Shown: one piece after another, positions 12,696-22,191 of the stretch
Layout of the letters: each line of letters starts with the position of its first letter
How positions within the stretch are numbered: the stretch's first letter is position 1
Assembly (NCBI RefSeq): GCF_030816155.1
Contig: NZ_JAUSXR010000001.1
Span: 2,170,001 to 2,234,000 of the forward strand
Direction of reading: 5' to 3'
DNA: 64,000 bases
Origin: Arthrobacter woluwensis
GTDB lineage: Bacteria; Actinomycetota; Actinomycetes; Actinomycetales; Micrococcaceae
The notes under the pieces: generated by a model
The model's database searches: none
What the model saw: only the letters and a program-made list of their open reading frames with translations
Told to the model about the DNA's origin: nothing
Translations under genes and position numbers: made by a program

Positions 12696-13124
12696 TCACG
12701 CCTCCGGCACGAACTCGGCGTAACCCGCGGCGCGCAGTCCCTCGCGGATCTTCTCCGCGTTCGCCTCCAGCTCCGCGGGATCCGGGTTGGTGTCCACCGC
12801 GGCGAAGTCGTAGTCCTTCATCGAATTCGACGGCCATACGTGCACGTGCAGGTGGTCGATCTCGTACCCGGCCACCAGAAGCCCTGCCCGCTCCGAGCCG
12901 AAGGCCTCCACCTGGACCTTGCCGATCCGCTGGGCCACGATCATGGCCTTCGAGAGGGTCTCCGGCGAAGCGTCGGTCCAGCGGTCGACCTCCTCCACCG
13001 GGACGACGAGGGTGTGGCCCGGGGCCAGCGGGCCGATCGAGAGGAAGGCGACCACCTCAGGATCGCGCCAGACGAACCGTCCGGGGATGTCGCCGTTGAT
13101 GATCTTGGTGAAGAGAGTGCTCAC
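12696..13124 (-). CDS. HIT family protein
   Basis: A 142-residue histidine-triad nucleotide-binding protein with the catalytic motif HLHVHV near residue 110 and the upstream block LAPGHTLVVPVEEV. Such proteins hydrolyse nucleoside phosphoramidates, AMP-lysine or dinucleotide substrates in the cytoplasm; the substrate here cannot be read from the sequence. The GTG start overlaps the TGA of the upstream alcohol dehydrogenase (GTGA), so it is translated in the same operon. Confidence 0.93.
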   Translation of the reverse strand: MSTLFTKIINGDIPGRFVWRDPEVVAFLSIGPLAPGHTLVVPVEEVDRWTDASPETLSKAMIVAQRIGKVQVEAFGSERAGLLVAGYEIDHLHVHVWPSNSMKDYDFAAVDTNPDPAELEANAEKIREGLRAAGYAEFVPEA

Positions 13125-14284
13125 GCGTCTGCTTCCTTCCCTGCGGGCTGCAGTGTGCTGTTGTCCAGGACAAAACGGTACTTCACGTCACCGGCCACCA
13201 TCCGGTCGAAGGCCTGGTTGACCTGCTCCGCGCCGACCAGTTCGATATCGCTCGTCAGGGAATGCTCCGCGCAGAAATCGAGCATCTCCTGGGTCTCCGC
13301 GATCCCGCCGATCAGGGACCCCGCGTAGGCCGCGCGCTTGCGGATGAGCAGTCCGGGATCCACGGGCGGCATCTCGCCGGAGGGGAGGCCGAGCTGATAG
13401 ATCACGCCGTCCCGCCGGAGGGTCCGCAACAGGGCGTTGAGGTCATGCGGAGCGGCGACGGTGTCGATGATGACGTCCACGGAGTCCGCGGCGTCCCGCA
13501 TCTGTTCCTCGTCGCGGGAGTTGACCACACGGTCCGCGCCGAGCTCGGCCGCCGCCTCGCGCTTCGACTCCGAGGTGGTGAAGACCGTGACCGTCGCGCC
13601 CATGGCCTTGGCCAGCTTCACGGCCATGTGGCCGAGCCCGCCCAGGCCGACGACGCCGACGTCGTCGCCTTCCTCGACGCCGGCATGGCGCAGAGGCGAG
13701 TACGTCGTGATCCCCGCGCAGAGCAGCGGCGCCGCCGCGGCGGGATCGAGGGATTCGGGGACTCGCAGGACGTAGTTCCGGTCCACCACGATGGTCCGCG
13801 CGTAGCCGCCCTGGGTCCGCTCGTTCCCGTGGCGGACGTCGGAGGCCCCGTAGGTGCCCACCATGCCACGGGAGCAGTACTGTTCCAGGCCGTCCTCGCA
13901 GGCGTCGCACTCGCGGCAGGAGTCCACCATGCACCCCACGCCCACGCGGTCGCCGACGGCGAAGTCCGTCACCGAGGACCCTGTGCGCAGGACCCGGCCC
14001 ACGATCTCGTGGCCGGGGACGAGCGGATAGTTCGCGCTCCCCCACTCGCCACGGGTCGAATGGACGTCCGAATGGCACAGGCCGCAGAATTCGATCAGGA
14101 TCTCGACATCGTCAGGGGCAGGAGCCCGCCGCGCCAGCGTGAGCGGCTCCAGGCCGCCCTCCGCCGAGCGGGCGCCGAGGGCCGCGACCAGGCGCCCCTC
14201 GTCGTCGCGCGGATCACCGAGCGGGGAGGCGAGATCGGGAAGGGGTCTGCCCAGCGGAGGGGGCACGGGACGTCCGGGAGTCAT
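13121..14284 (-). CDS. zinc-dependent alcohol dehydrogenase, NAD(P)-dependent
   Basis: A 387-residue medium-chain dehydrogenase. Catalytic zinc ligands appear in CGLCHSDVH and GHEIVGRV, and the structural zinc cluster is CMVDSCRECDACEDGLEQYC. The nucleotide fold has GLGGLGHMAVKLAKAMGA. The pattern is closest to the broad-specificity YahK/cinnamyl-alcohol-dehydrogenase group that reduces aldehydes. I chose ATG 14284 because TAGCGT lies 7 nt upstream; a 35-residue upstream extension lacks homology-like features. It is first in an operon with HIT and divergent from the LysR gene, with an 88-bp gap, so the LysR protein may control it. Confidence 0.92.
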   Translation of the reverse strand: MTPGRPVPPPLGRPLPDLASPLGDPRDDEGRLVAALGARSAEGGLEPLTLARRAPAPDDVEILIEFCGLCHSDVHSTRGEWGSANYPLVPGHEIVGRVLRTGSSVTDFAVGDRVGVGCMVDSCRECDACEDGLEQYCSRGMVGTYGASDVRHGNERTQGGYARTIVVDRNYVLRVPESLDPAAAAPLLCAGITTYSPLRHAGVEEGDDVGVVGLGGLGHMAVKLAKAMGATVTVFTTSESKREAAAELGADRVVNSRDEEQMRDAADSVDVIIDTVAAPHDLNALLRTLRRDGVIYQLGLPSGEMPPVDPGLLIRKRAAYAGSLIGGIAETQEMLDFCAEHSLTSDIELVGAEQVNQAFDRMVAGDVKYRFVLDNSTLQPAGKEADA

Positions 14285-14291
14285 ACCCGAA

Positions 14292-14297
14292 ACGCTA
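14292..14297 (-). promoter_or_regulatory. -10 element of the alcohol dehydrogenase (leaderless)
   Basis: TAGCGT lies 7 nt before the ATG at 14284, placing the transcript start at the start codon. It decides the start of this gene. Confidence 0.45.
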
Positions 14298-14372
14298 CCG
14301 CCCGGGCCGCGCGGCTGACCAGGCGGACGGGTCTGGACGCCCTGCGGGATGGCCGGATGCCACCATGGAGTC

Positions 14373-15299
14373 ATGTCACGTCCCTTCACGCTGACCCAGC
14401 TGCGCTACTTCGCGGTGGTCGCCGAGCTTCAGAACATGACGGCCGCCGCGAAGGCCCTGAACATCTCTCAGCCTGCCCTCTCCACGGCGATGGCGCAGCT
14501 CCAGTCCGCTTTGCAGACGCAGTTGCTGGTCCGCCAGCGGCCCCGTGGGGTGCGGCTCACGGCGAGCGGCCGTCAGCTGGCCCAGGACCTCAAACCGATC
14601 CTGGAGCAGGCCGACTCGCTGTACGAGTCCGTCAACGGCATGTCCGCGTCCCTGAGCGGCGAGCTGAAACTCGGGGTCTTCGCACCGCTCGCTCCGTTCC
14701 GGCTCCCCACCATCCTGCAGGCGTTCGAAGCGGAGCACCCGGAGGTGTCGGTCTCGATCGTGGAGGCCGACCTCGCCCGGCTCCACGAGGTGCTGCTCCG
14801 TGGCGAGTGCGACGTCGCGTTGATGTACGGCCTCGGACTCGGCGCCGGCTTCACGTCTGAAGTCCTGGAACGGATCCCGCCGCACGTCCTCGTGCATGCT
14901 GACCACCCGCTCGCCGTCGCTGGACGGAGCCGGATCGCGCTGCGGGAGCTGGAGAACGATCCAGCCATCGTGCTGGACCTCCCCCACAGCCGCGAATACT
15001 ACGAACTGCTGTACCGGAGCGCAGGCATCAGCCCACGGGTGCGTCACCGTTTCTCGGGCTACGAGACCGTGCGCTCCTTCGTCGCCAAGGGACACGGTTA
15101 CGCCGTCCTCAATCAGCGCCTCCACAATGACCGCACCTACTCCGGTGGCCGGGTCGTCGCGCTGGAACTGAGCGATGACTTCCCGCCCATCGAGGTGATG
15201 CTGGTGCGCCCCGCAGGAGTCCAGGCCACGCGCCGCGCCCTCGCGTTCGAGGACACCTGCCGGCTCATCTACGGACGGGCGGGCTCACCGGACTCATAA
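14373..15299 (+). CDS. LysR family transcriptional regulator
   Basis: A 308-residue LysR-type regulator. The N-terminal winged helix-turn-helix is typical (LTQLRYFAVVAELQNMTAAAKALNISQPALSTAMAQL region, residues 5-40), followed by a periplasmic-binding-like effector domain. ATG 14373 gives the usual spacing to the helix-turn-helix. It is divergent from the alcohol dehydrogenase and lies 91 bp upstream of a transporter-carbamoylase-amidase operon on the same strand, so either could be its target. The gap 15300-15390 contains ATCA-N12-TGAT, a possible LysR-type dyad. Confidence 0.92.
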   Translation: MSRPFTLTQLRYFAVVAELQNMTAAAKALNISQPALSTAMAQLQSALQTQLLVRQRPRGVRLTASGRQLAQDLKPILEQADSLYESVNGMSASLSGELKLGVFAPLAPFRLPTILQAFEAEHPEVSVSIVEADLARLHEVLLRGECDVALMYGLGLGAGFTSEVLERIPPHVLVHADHPLAVAGRSRIALRELENDPAIVLDLPHSREYYELLYRSAGISPRVRHRFSGYETVRSFVAKGHGYAVLNQRLHNDRTYSGGRVVALELSDDFPPIEVMLVRPAGVQATRRALAFEDTCRLIYGRAGSPDS

Positions 15300-15390
15300 G
15301 GGAAATCTATGAGAGGGCTAAAAACAATCAATTAGACAGATGTGATCCGCACCACTGATCGTTGATGGCAAGTCCTTCAAAGGAGATCCC

Positions 15391-16764
15391 ATGGTCCTGA
15401 AGCACGCCATCGACCTCACCGGAACCCCCACCGGGAGCACCACGAAACCCCCAGCCCCCACCGTCACAGCAGCAGCCACAGCCGCAGCCGGCAAGAGCAC
15501 CGTCATGCAGCGACGGGTCCTCCTCGGAGGAAGCGTCGGCCAGTTCATCGAATTCTACGATTTCACCCTGTACGGCCTCACGGCCGTCATCTTCTCCCAG
15601 TTGTTCTTCCCGAGCGGAAACCCGGTCGTGGGCCTGCTTGCCACCTTCGCGACCTTCGGCGTCGCCTTCGTGGTGCGGCCGCTGGGCGGCCTGTTCTTCG
15701 GCGCGCTCGGCGACCGCATCGGACGACGCCGGGTCCTCACCATCACGCTCATGGCGATCGGCGGGGCCACGGCCCTGATGGGCGTGCTGCCGGGCTATGC
15801 GCAGATCGGCCCGTGGGCGCCCGCGCTGCTCGTACTGTGCCGGCTCATCCAGGGGTTCTCTGCCGGCGGCGAATCCGTGGGGGCGCCGTCCTTCGTGTTC
15901 GAACACGCCCCCGTGCACAAGCGGGCCTTCTGGCTCAACATCACCATCGCCGCGACGGCCCTGCCCTCCGTGGTGGCGGGAGGCATGATCCTGCTGCTCA
16001 GCCGCTCCCTGCCCGACGAGGCGTTCACCTCCTGGGGCTGGCGCCTGCCGTTCTTGCTGGCGCTGCCGCTGGCCCTGGTCGGGGTGTGGATCCGCAGCCG
16101 GACCGAGGAGAGTGAAGCGTTCCACCAGGCACGTGCCGATCGGGACCCCGAATTCAGCCCCGTCCGCGCCGCATTCCGCGAGAACGGCCTCCGCATGGTC
16201 CAGGTCATCGTCGTGATGGGCCTGACCGCCATGGGGTTCTACTTCCTCTCCGCCTACTTCGTCTCCTACGTCCAGACCGCGGGGCACCTCACCCGCGAGC
16301 AGTCGCTTCTGGTGAACGCCTCGGCCTTGGCCCTGTACGCGATCCTGCTCCCGTTCGGCGGACGGCTCAGCGACAGATTCGGCCGGAAACCCCTGCTCAT
16401 CGCGGGGGCCGCCGCGCTCGCTGTCCTGTCGGTGCCCAGCTTCGCGCTGGTCACGAGCGGGAACATGATGCTCGCACTCCTGGGCCAGGCCCTCTTCGTG
16501 GTGGCCCTCTGCACCTACGGCGGCGGCTGTTACACCTTCTTCGTCGAGATCTTCACGACCAGGACCCGCTTCACCTCGGCCGCCGTCAGCTACAACGTCG
16601 CCTACGCCCTCTTCGGCGGCACGGCGCCGTTCATCGGCACGGCCCTGGTCGGAGCGAGCGGTGTGCCCTTCATACCGGGCGTGTACATGGCTGCAGCCGC
16701 CGCCGTCGTGCTCCTGCTGCTCCTGTTCACCAAGGTTCCCGAAACCCGCGGCCGCCTCGGCTGA
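15391..16764 (+). CDS. MFS transporter, metabolite:H+ symporter type
   Basis: A 457-residue, 12-segment major facilitator of the MHS group (KgtP/ProP/ShiA-like). The N-terminal signature GQFIEFYDFTLYG is followed by the loop 2-3 motif GDRIGRRRVL, and the matching second-half motif is GRLSDRFGRKPLL. A strong AAAGGAG site precedes the ATG. The first 35 residues are a Thr/Ala/Pro-rich cytoplasmic tail. Members import organic acids, betaines or related small solutes with protons. Its place before a carbamoylase and an amidase suggests that it imports their amide-type substrate; the substrate itself is not visible. Confidence 0.9.
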   Translation: MVLKHAIDLTGTPTGSTTKPPAPTVTAAATAAAGKSTVMQRRVLLGGSVGQFIEFYDFTLYGLTAVIFSQLFFPSGNPVVGLLATFATFGVAFVVRPLGGLFFGALGDRIGRRRVLTITLMAIGGATALMGVLPGYAQIGPWAPALLVLCRLIQGFSAGGESVGAPSFVFEHAPVHKRAFWLNITIAATALPSVVAGGMILLLSRSLPDEAFTSWGWRLPFLLALPLALVGVWIRSRTEESEAFHQARADRDPEFSPVRAAFRENGLRMVQVIVVMGLTAMGFYFLSAYFVSYVQTAGHLTREQSLLVNASALALYAILLPFGGRLSDRFGRKPLLIAGAAALAVLSVPSFALVTSGNMMLALLGQALFVVALCTYGGGCYTFFVEIFTTRTRFTSAAVSYNVAYALFGGTAPFIGTALVGASGVPFIPGVYMAAAAAVVLLLLLFTKVPETRGRLG

Positions 16765-16795
16765 CCCACCTTCCTTCACGACAAAGGAGAAGCTC

Positions 16796-18028
16796 ATGAG
16801 CGCTTCCGAATTCCTCAGCGACTTCCACCACGTGGCAACCATCGGCGCGACGCCGCGCCACGGCGTCGAACGCCAGGCCGCGACCGACACCGACCGCCAG
16901 ACCCGTGACTGGTTCGCCGGCAAGACCCGCGACGCCGGATGGCAGCTCCGCGTGGACGGCATCGGGAACATGTTCGGCCTGCTCGAATGGACTCCCGGCG
17001 CCCCGTACATCCTGCTGGGCTCGCATCTGGACAGCCAGCCGCTCGCAGGCCGCTTCGACGGCGCGTACGGCGTTCTCGCGGCCCTGCACACCGCCAAGGC
17101 ACTTGACGCCGAGGTGGCCGCCTCCGGCGAGCGCCCGCGGTTCAATCTCGCGGTGGTCAACTGGTTCAACGAGGAAGGCAGCCGCTTCGCCCCGAGCATC
17201 ATGGGCAGCTCCGTCTTCGCGGGCCTCTTCGACCGCGATGAGATGCTCCGGGTCCGTGACCTGGAGGGGACGGCGGTCCGCCAGGCGCTGGACCTGATCG
17301 GATACCTCGGCACGGACGAGGGTCCGGACGTGGCCGGGTACGCCGAGATCCACATCGAACAAGGACGCATCCTGGAGCGCGAGGGGCACACGATCGGTCT
17401 GGTCGACTCCAGTTGGTACACCCAGAAGCTGGACATCGAGGTCCTGGGTGAACAGTCCCACACCGGGGCCACCGCCATGGCGGACCGGCACGACGCCCTG
17501 GTGGCGGCGTCCAAGATCATCCTCCAAGTGCACGATGTGACGGGCGATTTCCCGGACGAGGCACTGGTCTCCTCCGTGGGTCAGCTGACCCTGGAGCCCA
17601 ATTCCCCCATCGTCGTGGCGCGGCGCGTCCATCTGGTAGCCGATCTGCGCTCCGGAGACCCCGCGATCGTGGCTGCCGCGCGGGAGAGTCTCCTGCGGGA
17701 CATCGACCGGCTGGCCCGGGAACACGACCTCACCATCAACGTGAAGGACTTCGACGTCCGCCCCATCCGCCGCTTCCCGGAGAACGGCCTGGAACTCTCC
17801 GAGAAGGTCGCGGCGAACCTCGGCCTGTCCGCCCGCCGCATCCAGACGATGGCCGGCCATGATTCGGTGGCGCTCAACACCATGACCCCCACGGTGATGC
17901 TGTTCATCCCGAGCGTGGACGGCGTCTCCCATTGCGAGCGCGAGTTCTCCACGGACGCCGACATGACCGCCGGCCTCGCCATGCTCACCGGGGTGGCCCG
18001 CGAACTCGTCGCCGGAGCTCTCTCGTGA
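16796..18028 (+). CDS. Zn-dependent hydantoinase/carbamoylase family amidohydrolase (M20)
   Basis: A 410-residue M20-family enzyme of the N-carbamoyl-L-amino acid hydrolase / ureidoglycolate / allantoate amidohydrolase group. Metal ligands are visible as H78 and D89 in SHLDSQPLAGRFDGAYG, E126-E127 in NWFNEEGSRF, H in EIHIEQGRILE and the C-terminal H in VDGVSHCEREFS. The dimerisation-domain motif GHDSVALN is present. ATG 16796 follows AAAGGAG. Its stop overlaps the amidase GTG as GTGA. The likely chemistry is release of ammonia and CO2 from a carbamoyl or ureido compound. The substrate is unassigned. Confidence 0.9.
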   Translation: MSASEFLSDFHHVATIGATPRHGVERQAATDTDRQTRDWFAGKTRDAGWQLRVDGIGNMFGLLEWTPGAPYILLGSHLDSQPLAGRFDGAYGVLAALHTAKALDAEVAASGERPRFNLAVVNWFNEEGSRFAPSIMGSSVFAGLFDRDEMLRVRDLEGTAVRQALDLIGYLGTDEGPDVAGYAEIHIEQGRILEREGHTIGLVDSSWYTQKLDIEVLGEQSHTGATAMADRHDALVAASKIILQVHDVTGDFPDEALVSSVGQLTLEPNSPIVVARRVHLVADLRSGDPAIVAAARESLLRDIDRLAREHDLTINVKDFDVRPIRRFPENGLELSEKVAANLGLSARRIQTMAGHDSVALNTMTPTVMLFIPSVDGVSHCEREFSTDADMTAGLAMLTGVARELVAGALS

Positions 18029-19476
18029 CGGGCGGCTCCACCGAACTGCACCGGCTGGACGCCACCACGGCACTCCGCCTCTTCCGCAGTAGGGAGCTCT
18101 CCCCGGTCGAGCTGATGGAAGCGCTGATCGCACGGATCGAAGACGTCGACGACGCCGTCAACGCACTCAGCGAAACGCTCTTCGACACGGCGCTCGCCTC
18201 CGCCCGGGAGGCCGCCGACCGCTACGCCCGCGGGCACGGCATCACCCCCTTGCTCGGTCTGCCGGTCGCGGCGAAGGAGAAGCACGGATTGGCCGGACAT
18301 ACCCTGTCCCAAGGGCTGGTGGCCCACCGTGACGTGATCGCCGAACAGGACCACCCCGTCATCGAACGGATCCGCGCGGCCGGCGGGATCATCCACGCCC
18401 GGACGACAACCCCTGAATACAGCTGCGCCACCGTCACGCACAGCCCGCTCTGGGGGGTCACCCGGAACCCGTGGAACCCGCGGTACTCACCTGGAGGGTC
18501 GTCCGGCGGGGCCGGCGCCGCGCTGGCCGCCGGGATGTCGCCGCTCGCCACGGCGTCGGACATCGCGGGCTCCACCCGGCTCCCGGCCTCCTTCACGGGC
18601 ACGGTCGGATTCAAGGCGCCTTACGGGCGGATCCCGGGGCTGGCGCCTCTGGCCGCGGACCACTACCGCGGCGACGGACCCATGGCCCGGACCGTGGCCG
18701 ACACGGCGCTGCTCGCCTCCGTCCTGGCGGGCCGGCACCCCGGTGACCACGCCACGCTCGCGGACCCTCCGCCCGTGCTGACTCTCCCGGACACGGCCGT
18801 GGACGCGGTCCGGGGCCGCCGCATCGCCCTGTGTGTGCGGCTCGGCGACTACCCCGTGGAACCCGACGTCGAGGCCAACACCCGGGAGGTCGCCGCAGCA
18901 CTGCGGGCGGCCGGCGCTGTGGTCGAGGAGATCTCCCTGCCGTGGACCACGGAAGAGATCGGTCGGACCATGTTCACCCATTTCGGGCATCTGCTGGGGC
19001 CGGCCATGGAGGACGACACGGCCGGCTCGGATCACCTCCTGGCGCCGTACACCCGGCGGTTCATGGCGGACGCGCGTGCCGCCGCGGCCCGCGACCGTCT
19101 GCTCGACGGGATCCGGGCCGAGGCGCGGATCCAGGCACAGCTCGCCGGGGCCATGACCGGCTTCGACGCGCTGCTCTGTCCCGCGTCCGCCGTCGCAGCG
19201 CTGGAAGCCGACGGTCTGTATCTCGACGGCATCGACGTGAACGGGGTCCACCTGGAGCACTACTGGCAGGCCCACATGACCGGGCCGTTCAACATCGCCA
19301 ACCGCTGTCCGGTGCTCGCGGTGCCGAGTGGTATGGCCGCGTGCGGCATCCCCACGGGAGTGCAGATCGTGGGTCATCCCTTCGACGACGCGACCGTGTT
19401 CTCACTGGGCGCCGCCGTCGAGGAACTGCGCCCCTGGAATCACCGCACGCCGTCGCTGGGGCTCAGCCGGGTCTGA
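18025..19476 (+). CDS. amidase (amidase signature family)
   Basis: A 483-residue amidase-signature hydrolase. The Ser-cisSer-Lys triad is K84 (VAAKEKHG), cis-Ser at 159/160 in PGGSSGGAGAA, and nucleophile S183 in ASDIAGSTRLPAS. These enzymes cleave amides to carboxylate and ammonia. It is co-translated with the carbamoylase through a GTGA overlap, so the two probably act on the same catabolic route after uptake by the upstream MHS transporter. It ends 19 bp from the convergent sulfurtransferase gene, with no obvious terminator between them. Confidence 0.92.
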   Translation: MTGGSTELHRLDATTALRLFRSRELSPVELMEALIARIEDVDDAVNALSETLFDTALASAREAADRYARGHGITPLLGLPVAAKEKHGLAGHTLSQGLVAHRDVIAEQDHPVIERIRAAGGIIHARTTTPEYSCATVTHSPLWGVTRNPWNPRYSPGGSSGGAGAALAAGMSPLATASDIAGSTRLPASFTGTVGFKAPYGRIPGLAPLAADHYRGDGPMARTVADTALLASVLAGRHPGDHATLADPPPVLTLPDTAVDAVRGRRIALCVRLGDYPVEPDVEANTREVAAALRAAGAVVEEISLPWTTEEIGRTMFTHFGHLLGPAMEDDTAGSDHLLAPYTRRFMADARAAAARDRLLDGIRAEARIQAQLAGAMTGFDALLCPASAVAALEADGLYLDGIDVNGVHLEHYWQAHMTGPFNIANRCPVLAVPSGMAACGIPTGVQIVGHPFDDATVFSLGAAVEELRPWNHRTPSLGLSRV

Positions 19477-19495
19477 CGGCGTCGACCGGTCCCCC

Positions 19496-20335
19496 TCACT
19501 CCCCCGTGGCGACCTCGCGGGAAGCATCGTGGGACCACTGGGAGAATGAGCCGGGGTACAGAGTGGCGTCGATGCCCGCGAGCGCCAGGGCCGCCACTTC
19601 GTGCGCCGCCGTCACGCCGGAACCGCAGTAGACGGCCACGCGGCTGCCGGGCTCGACGCCGAGGCCCGCGAACCGCTCCCGGAGCGCCTCCGGCTCGAGG
19701 AACAGCCCGTCCTCGTCGACGTTCTCGGTGGTGGGCGCGCTCACCGCGCCCGGGATGTGGCCCGCGCGGGGGTCGATCGGTTCGGTCTCGCCGCGGAACC
19801 GCTCCCCGGCGCGGGCGTCGAGCAGGATGCCGTCGGCAGGCCACTCGGCGGCCTGGTCGATGGTGATCGCGGCGTCCTGGGCCAGCGGCCGGAGCGTCAC
19901 GTTCCCCGCGGGGAGGACCACCTCGTCCTTCTCGATGGGGAAGTCCTCCTGGACCCAGGCCATGAGCCCGCCGTCGAGAATGCGCGTGTCCGCGTGGCCG
20001 TACGCGCGCAGCAGCCACCAGGCGCGGGCGGCCGCCATGGATCCGGAGTTGTCATAGACCACGACCGTGTCGCCGTCGTTGATGCCCCAGCGCCGCGCCG
20101 CGGCCTGGAAGCTCTCCAGATCGGGCAGGGGGTGACGGCCGTCCTCCGGACTGGCAGGACCCGCCAGATCGGTCTCCATGTCCACGAACACGGCGGCCGG
20201 CAGGTGTCCCATGAGGTACTTGTCCCGGCCTAGCGGATCGCCCAGCTTCCATCGGACATCCAGGAGGACGAGCTTGTCCGGGTCCAGATCGTGGACTTCG
20301 GCAGGGGCGATGGTCACGGGGAAGTCTTGGTCCAT
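19496..20335 (-). CDS. sulfurtransferase (two rhodanese domains, SseA-like)
   Basis: A 279-residue tandem-rhodanese protein. The C-terminal domain carries the active cysteine C237 in [11 protein letters not shown]; the CGSGVT loop is the 3-mercaptopyruvate sulfurtransferase type, not the thiosulfate type. Inter-domain landmarks [15 protein letters not shown] and DGGLMAW are typical. It moves sulfur from mercaptopyruvate or thiosulfate to an acceptor such as cyanide or a thiol. ATG 20335 has TAGAGT 7 nt upstream, supporting a leaderless start. It is divergent from a Cds1-like cysteine enzyme, which fits a shared role in cysteine and sulfide handling. Confidence 0.92.
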   Translation of the reverse strand: MDQDFPVTIAPAEVHDLDPDKLVLLDVRWKLGDPLGRDKYLMGHLPAAVFVDMETDLAGPASPEDGRHPLPDLESFQAAARRWGINDGDTVVVYDNSGSMAAARAWWLLRAYGHADTRILDGGLMAWVQEDFPIEKDEVVLPAGNVTLRPLAQDAAITIDQAAEWPADGILLDARAGERFRGETEPIDPRAGHIPGAVSAPTTENVDEDGLFLEPEALRERFAGLGVEPGSRVAVYCGSGVTAAHEVAALALAGIDATLYPGSFSQWSHDASREVATGE

Positions 20336-20342
20336 GAGGCAC

Positions 20343-20348
20343 ACTCTA
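20343..20348 (-). promoter_or_regulatory. -10 element of the sulfurtransferase gene (leaderless)
   Basis: TAGAGT lies exactly 7 nt before the ATG at 20335. Confidence 0.45.
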
Positions 20349-20452
20349 TGCCCGTCGACGCGTTCCCCGGCAACACCTCACCACCAGCTGAGCTGGGCGG
20401 GGACCGGCTCCGGAGACAGGTCCACCACGCCGATGTGGAGGCACCTGCCCAG

Positions 20453-20458
20453 TAGGCT
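20453..20458 (+). promoter_or_regulatory. -10 element of the Cds1-like gene (leaderless)
   Basis: TAGGCT lies 7 nt before the GTG at 20466. There is no Shine-Dalgarno sequence. Confidence 0.5.
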
Positions 20459-20465
20459 AGTGCCC

Positions 20466-21575
20466 GTGAGCGCAGCAGATTTCCCCCAGGTGGTCCGTTC
20501 CGAGGAGCGGGCCTGGGCCGACGAAGCCATCCGGATCATCACGGCGGAGGCCAACCGCTCCGCCGACACCCACCTGTACAGCGTGCCGCTGCCGGAGCAG
20601 TGGGGCATCGAGCTGTTCATCAAGGATGAATCCACGCACCGTTCCGGCAGCCTGAAGCACCGGCTCGCGCGCTCGCTCTTCCTCTTCGGCCTGGTGAACG
20701 GCTGGATCGGGCCGGGAACCACCATCGTGGAGGCCAGCAGCGGCAGCACGGCCGTTTCCGAGGCCTACTTCGCGCGGCTGCTCGGCCTGCCCTTCATCGC
20801 GGTCATGGCCCGCAGCACGAGCGAGGAGAAGATCCGACTCATCGAGGACTTCGGCGGCTCCTGCTTGCTCGTTGACCACCCCGGCGAGGTCTACTCGACC
20901 GCGGAAGAGGTCGCCCGGACCACCGGCGGCCACTACATGGATCAGTTCACCTATGCCGAGCGGGCCACGGACTGGCGCGGCAACAACAACATCGCCGAAT
21001 CGATCTTCCAGCAGATGTCGCGCGAGAAGCATCCGGTCCCGGAGTGGATCGTGGTGGGCGCCGGGACCGGCGGCACGAGCGCCACGATCGGCCGCTACCT
21101 GCGGTACCACCGGCACCCGTCGAAGCTCGCCGTGGTGGACCCGGAGAACTCCGCCTTCTACCCTTCCTGGCGGGACGAGGACCCGGAGCTCACCACCGGG
21201 ATGCCGTCGAGGATCGAAGGGATCGGCCGTCCGCGCGTGGAACCGAGCTTCGTACCCGCCGTCATCGACGCCATGATCCCCATCCCAGATGCCGCGTCCA
21301 TCGCGGCGATGCGTCACCTCAAGCGCTACGCGAACCTCGACGCCGGCCCCTCCACCGGCACGAACCTCTGGGGCGTGTGGCAGATCATCGCCGGCATGGT
21401 CGCGCGTGGCGAACAGGGCAGCGTGGTGACGCTCATGTGCGATCCGGGGAACCGCTACGCCTGCAGCCACCAGAACGACGCGTGGCTCGCCGACAAGGGA
21501 CTGGATCCCTCGCCGCACGAGCGCACGATCGAACGCTTCCTCGACACGGGGGTGTGGGAGCCGTTCGCGGAATGA
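20466..21575 (+). CDS. PLP-dependent cysteine synthase family protein (Cds1-like)
   Basis: A 369-residue fold-type II PLP enzyme. The PLP lysine is K64 in [13 protein letters not shown], and the asparagine-loop region reads [20 protein letters not shown] glycine-rich phosphate loop ([12 protein letters not shown]) follows. The pattern resembles the actinobacterial group that includes mycobacterial Cds1 (L-cysteine desulfhydrase, releasing sulfide, pyruvate and ammonia) more than CysK/CysM, which have TSGNT instead of SSGST. The GTG start has a leaderless-type -10. It is divergent from a 3-mercaptopyruvate-type sulfurtransferase. Cysteine breakdown is the favoured role; synthesis cannot be excluded. 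Confidence 0.85.
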   Translation: MSAADFPQVVRSEERAWADEAIRIITAEANRSADTHLYSVPLPEQWGIELFIKDESTHRSGSLKHRLARSLFLFGLVNGWIGPGTTIVEASSGSTAVSEAYFARLLGLPFIAVMARSTSEEKIRLIEDFGGSCLLVDHPGEVYSTAEEVARTTGGHYMDQFTYAERATDWRGNNNIAESIFQQMSREKHPVPEWIVVGAGTGGTSATIGRYLRYHRHPSKLAVVDPENSAFYPSWRDEDPELTTGMPSRIEGIGRPRVEPSFVPAVIDAMIPIPDAASIAAMRHLKRYANLDAGPSTGTNLWGVWQIIAGMVARGEQGSVVTLMCDPGNRYACSHQNDAWLADKGLDPSPHERTIERFLDTGVWEPFAE

Positions 21576-21678
21576 TCCGCAGGGACTCATCCGCCTACAT
21601 CACCAACGAAAAGCCTACGGGAGTCCCTGGCGGCGAGGGCCAATTCTGGGCGTGGACGAACTGAAGCTGGATTCGGAG

Positions 21679-21684
21679 TACCGT
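21679..21684 (+). promoter_or_regulatory. -10 element of a small membrane protein gene (leaderless)
   Basis: TACCGT lies 6 nt before ATG 21691, favouring that start over the in-frame ATG at 21652. Confidence 0.4.
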
Positions 21685-21690
21685 GGCCGC

Positions 21691-22119
21691 ATGTGCAGAG
21701 CCCTCCTGTGGAAGCGACGGCTGAATCGAATTTCCCTGTGGCTCCTCATGGCGGTCGTCATCTACCTGGCGACCGTCGTCGTCTCGGCGACCGTGATGGG
21801 CGTGACCGGGCGGCACTCGCTCAATAACTGGTTCGGCCGCGCCTTTGGCGCAGGAGGTGGGACCGCAGCCCTGATGTCGTTGACCGCTCTGAACGCACTC
21901 GGCTGGATCACCCACGCACGGTTGGTGGCCTTGATCTTCCAGAGATCGCCGGGATCAGTGTGGTTACGCCTCTGTGATGTGGCGCTGTGCGTCGTACAGG
22001 CGGCCACTGCAGGAATATTCGCCATGGCCTCGCTGCCGGATGAGATCGCGTTCCAGCTGGTCGGGGCGGCGATAGGCATCGCATCTTTGTGCTTCCTTCA
22101 GCCTTCACGGGAAAACTGA
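21691..22119 (+). CDS. hypothetical membrane protein
   Basis: I do not recognise this 142-residue protein. It has four probable membrane segments: residues about 13-37, 52-75, 89-107 and 113-133. A short basic N-terminus (LLWKRRLNR) is expected to stay in the cytoplasm. No catalytic or binding motif is evident. Its GC is somewhat lower and its codon use less biased than its neighbours. It appears to be monocistronic, between the Cds1-like gene and a convergent metallo-hydrolase. It could be a recently acquired or fast-evolving lineage-specific protein. Confidence 0.65.
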   Translation: MCRALLWKRRLNRISLWLLMAVVIYLATVVVSATVMGVTGRHSLNNWFGRAFGAGGGTAALMSLTALNALGWITHARLVALIFQRSPGSVWLRLCDVALCVVQAATAGIFAMASLPDEIAFQLVGAAIGIASLCFLQPSREN

Positions 22120-22191
22120 CCGGGACCGCGGCGTATCCAGCGCCTTGCCGGCAAACGCTCGGCGGACGAACCGCCCATGAGCGTGCATGCC

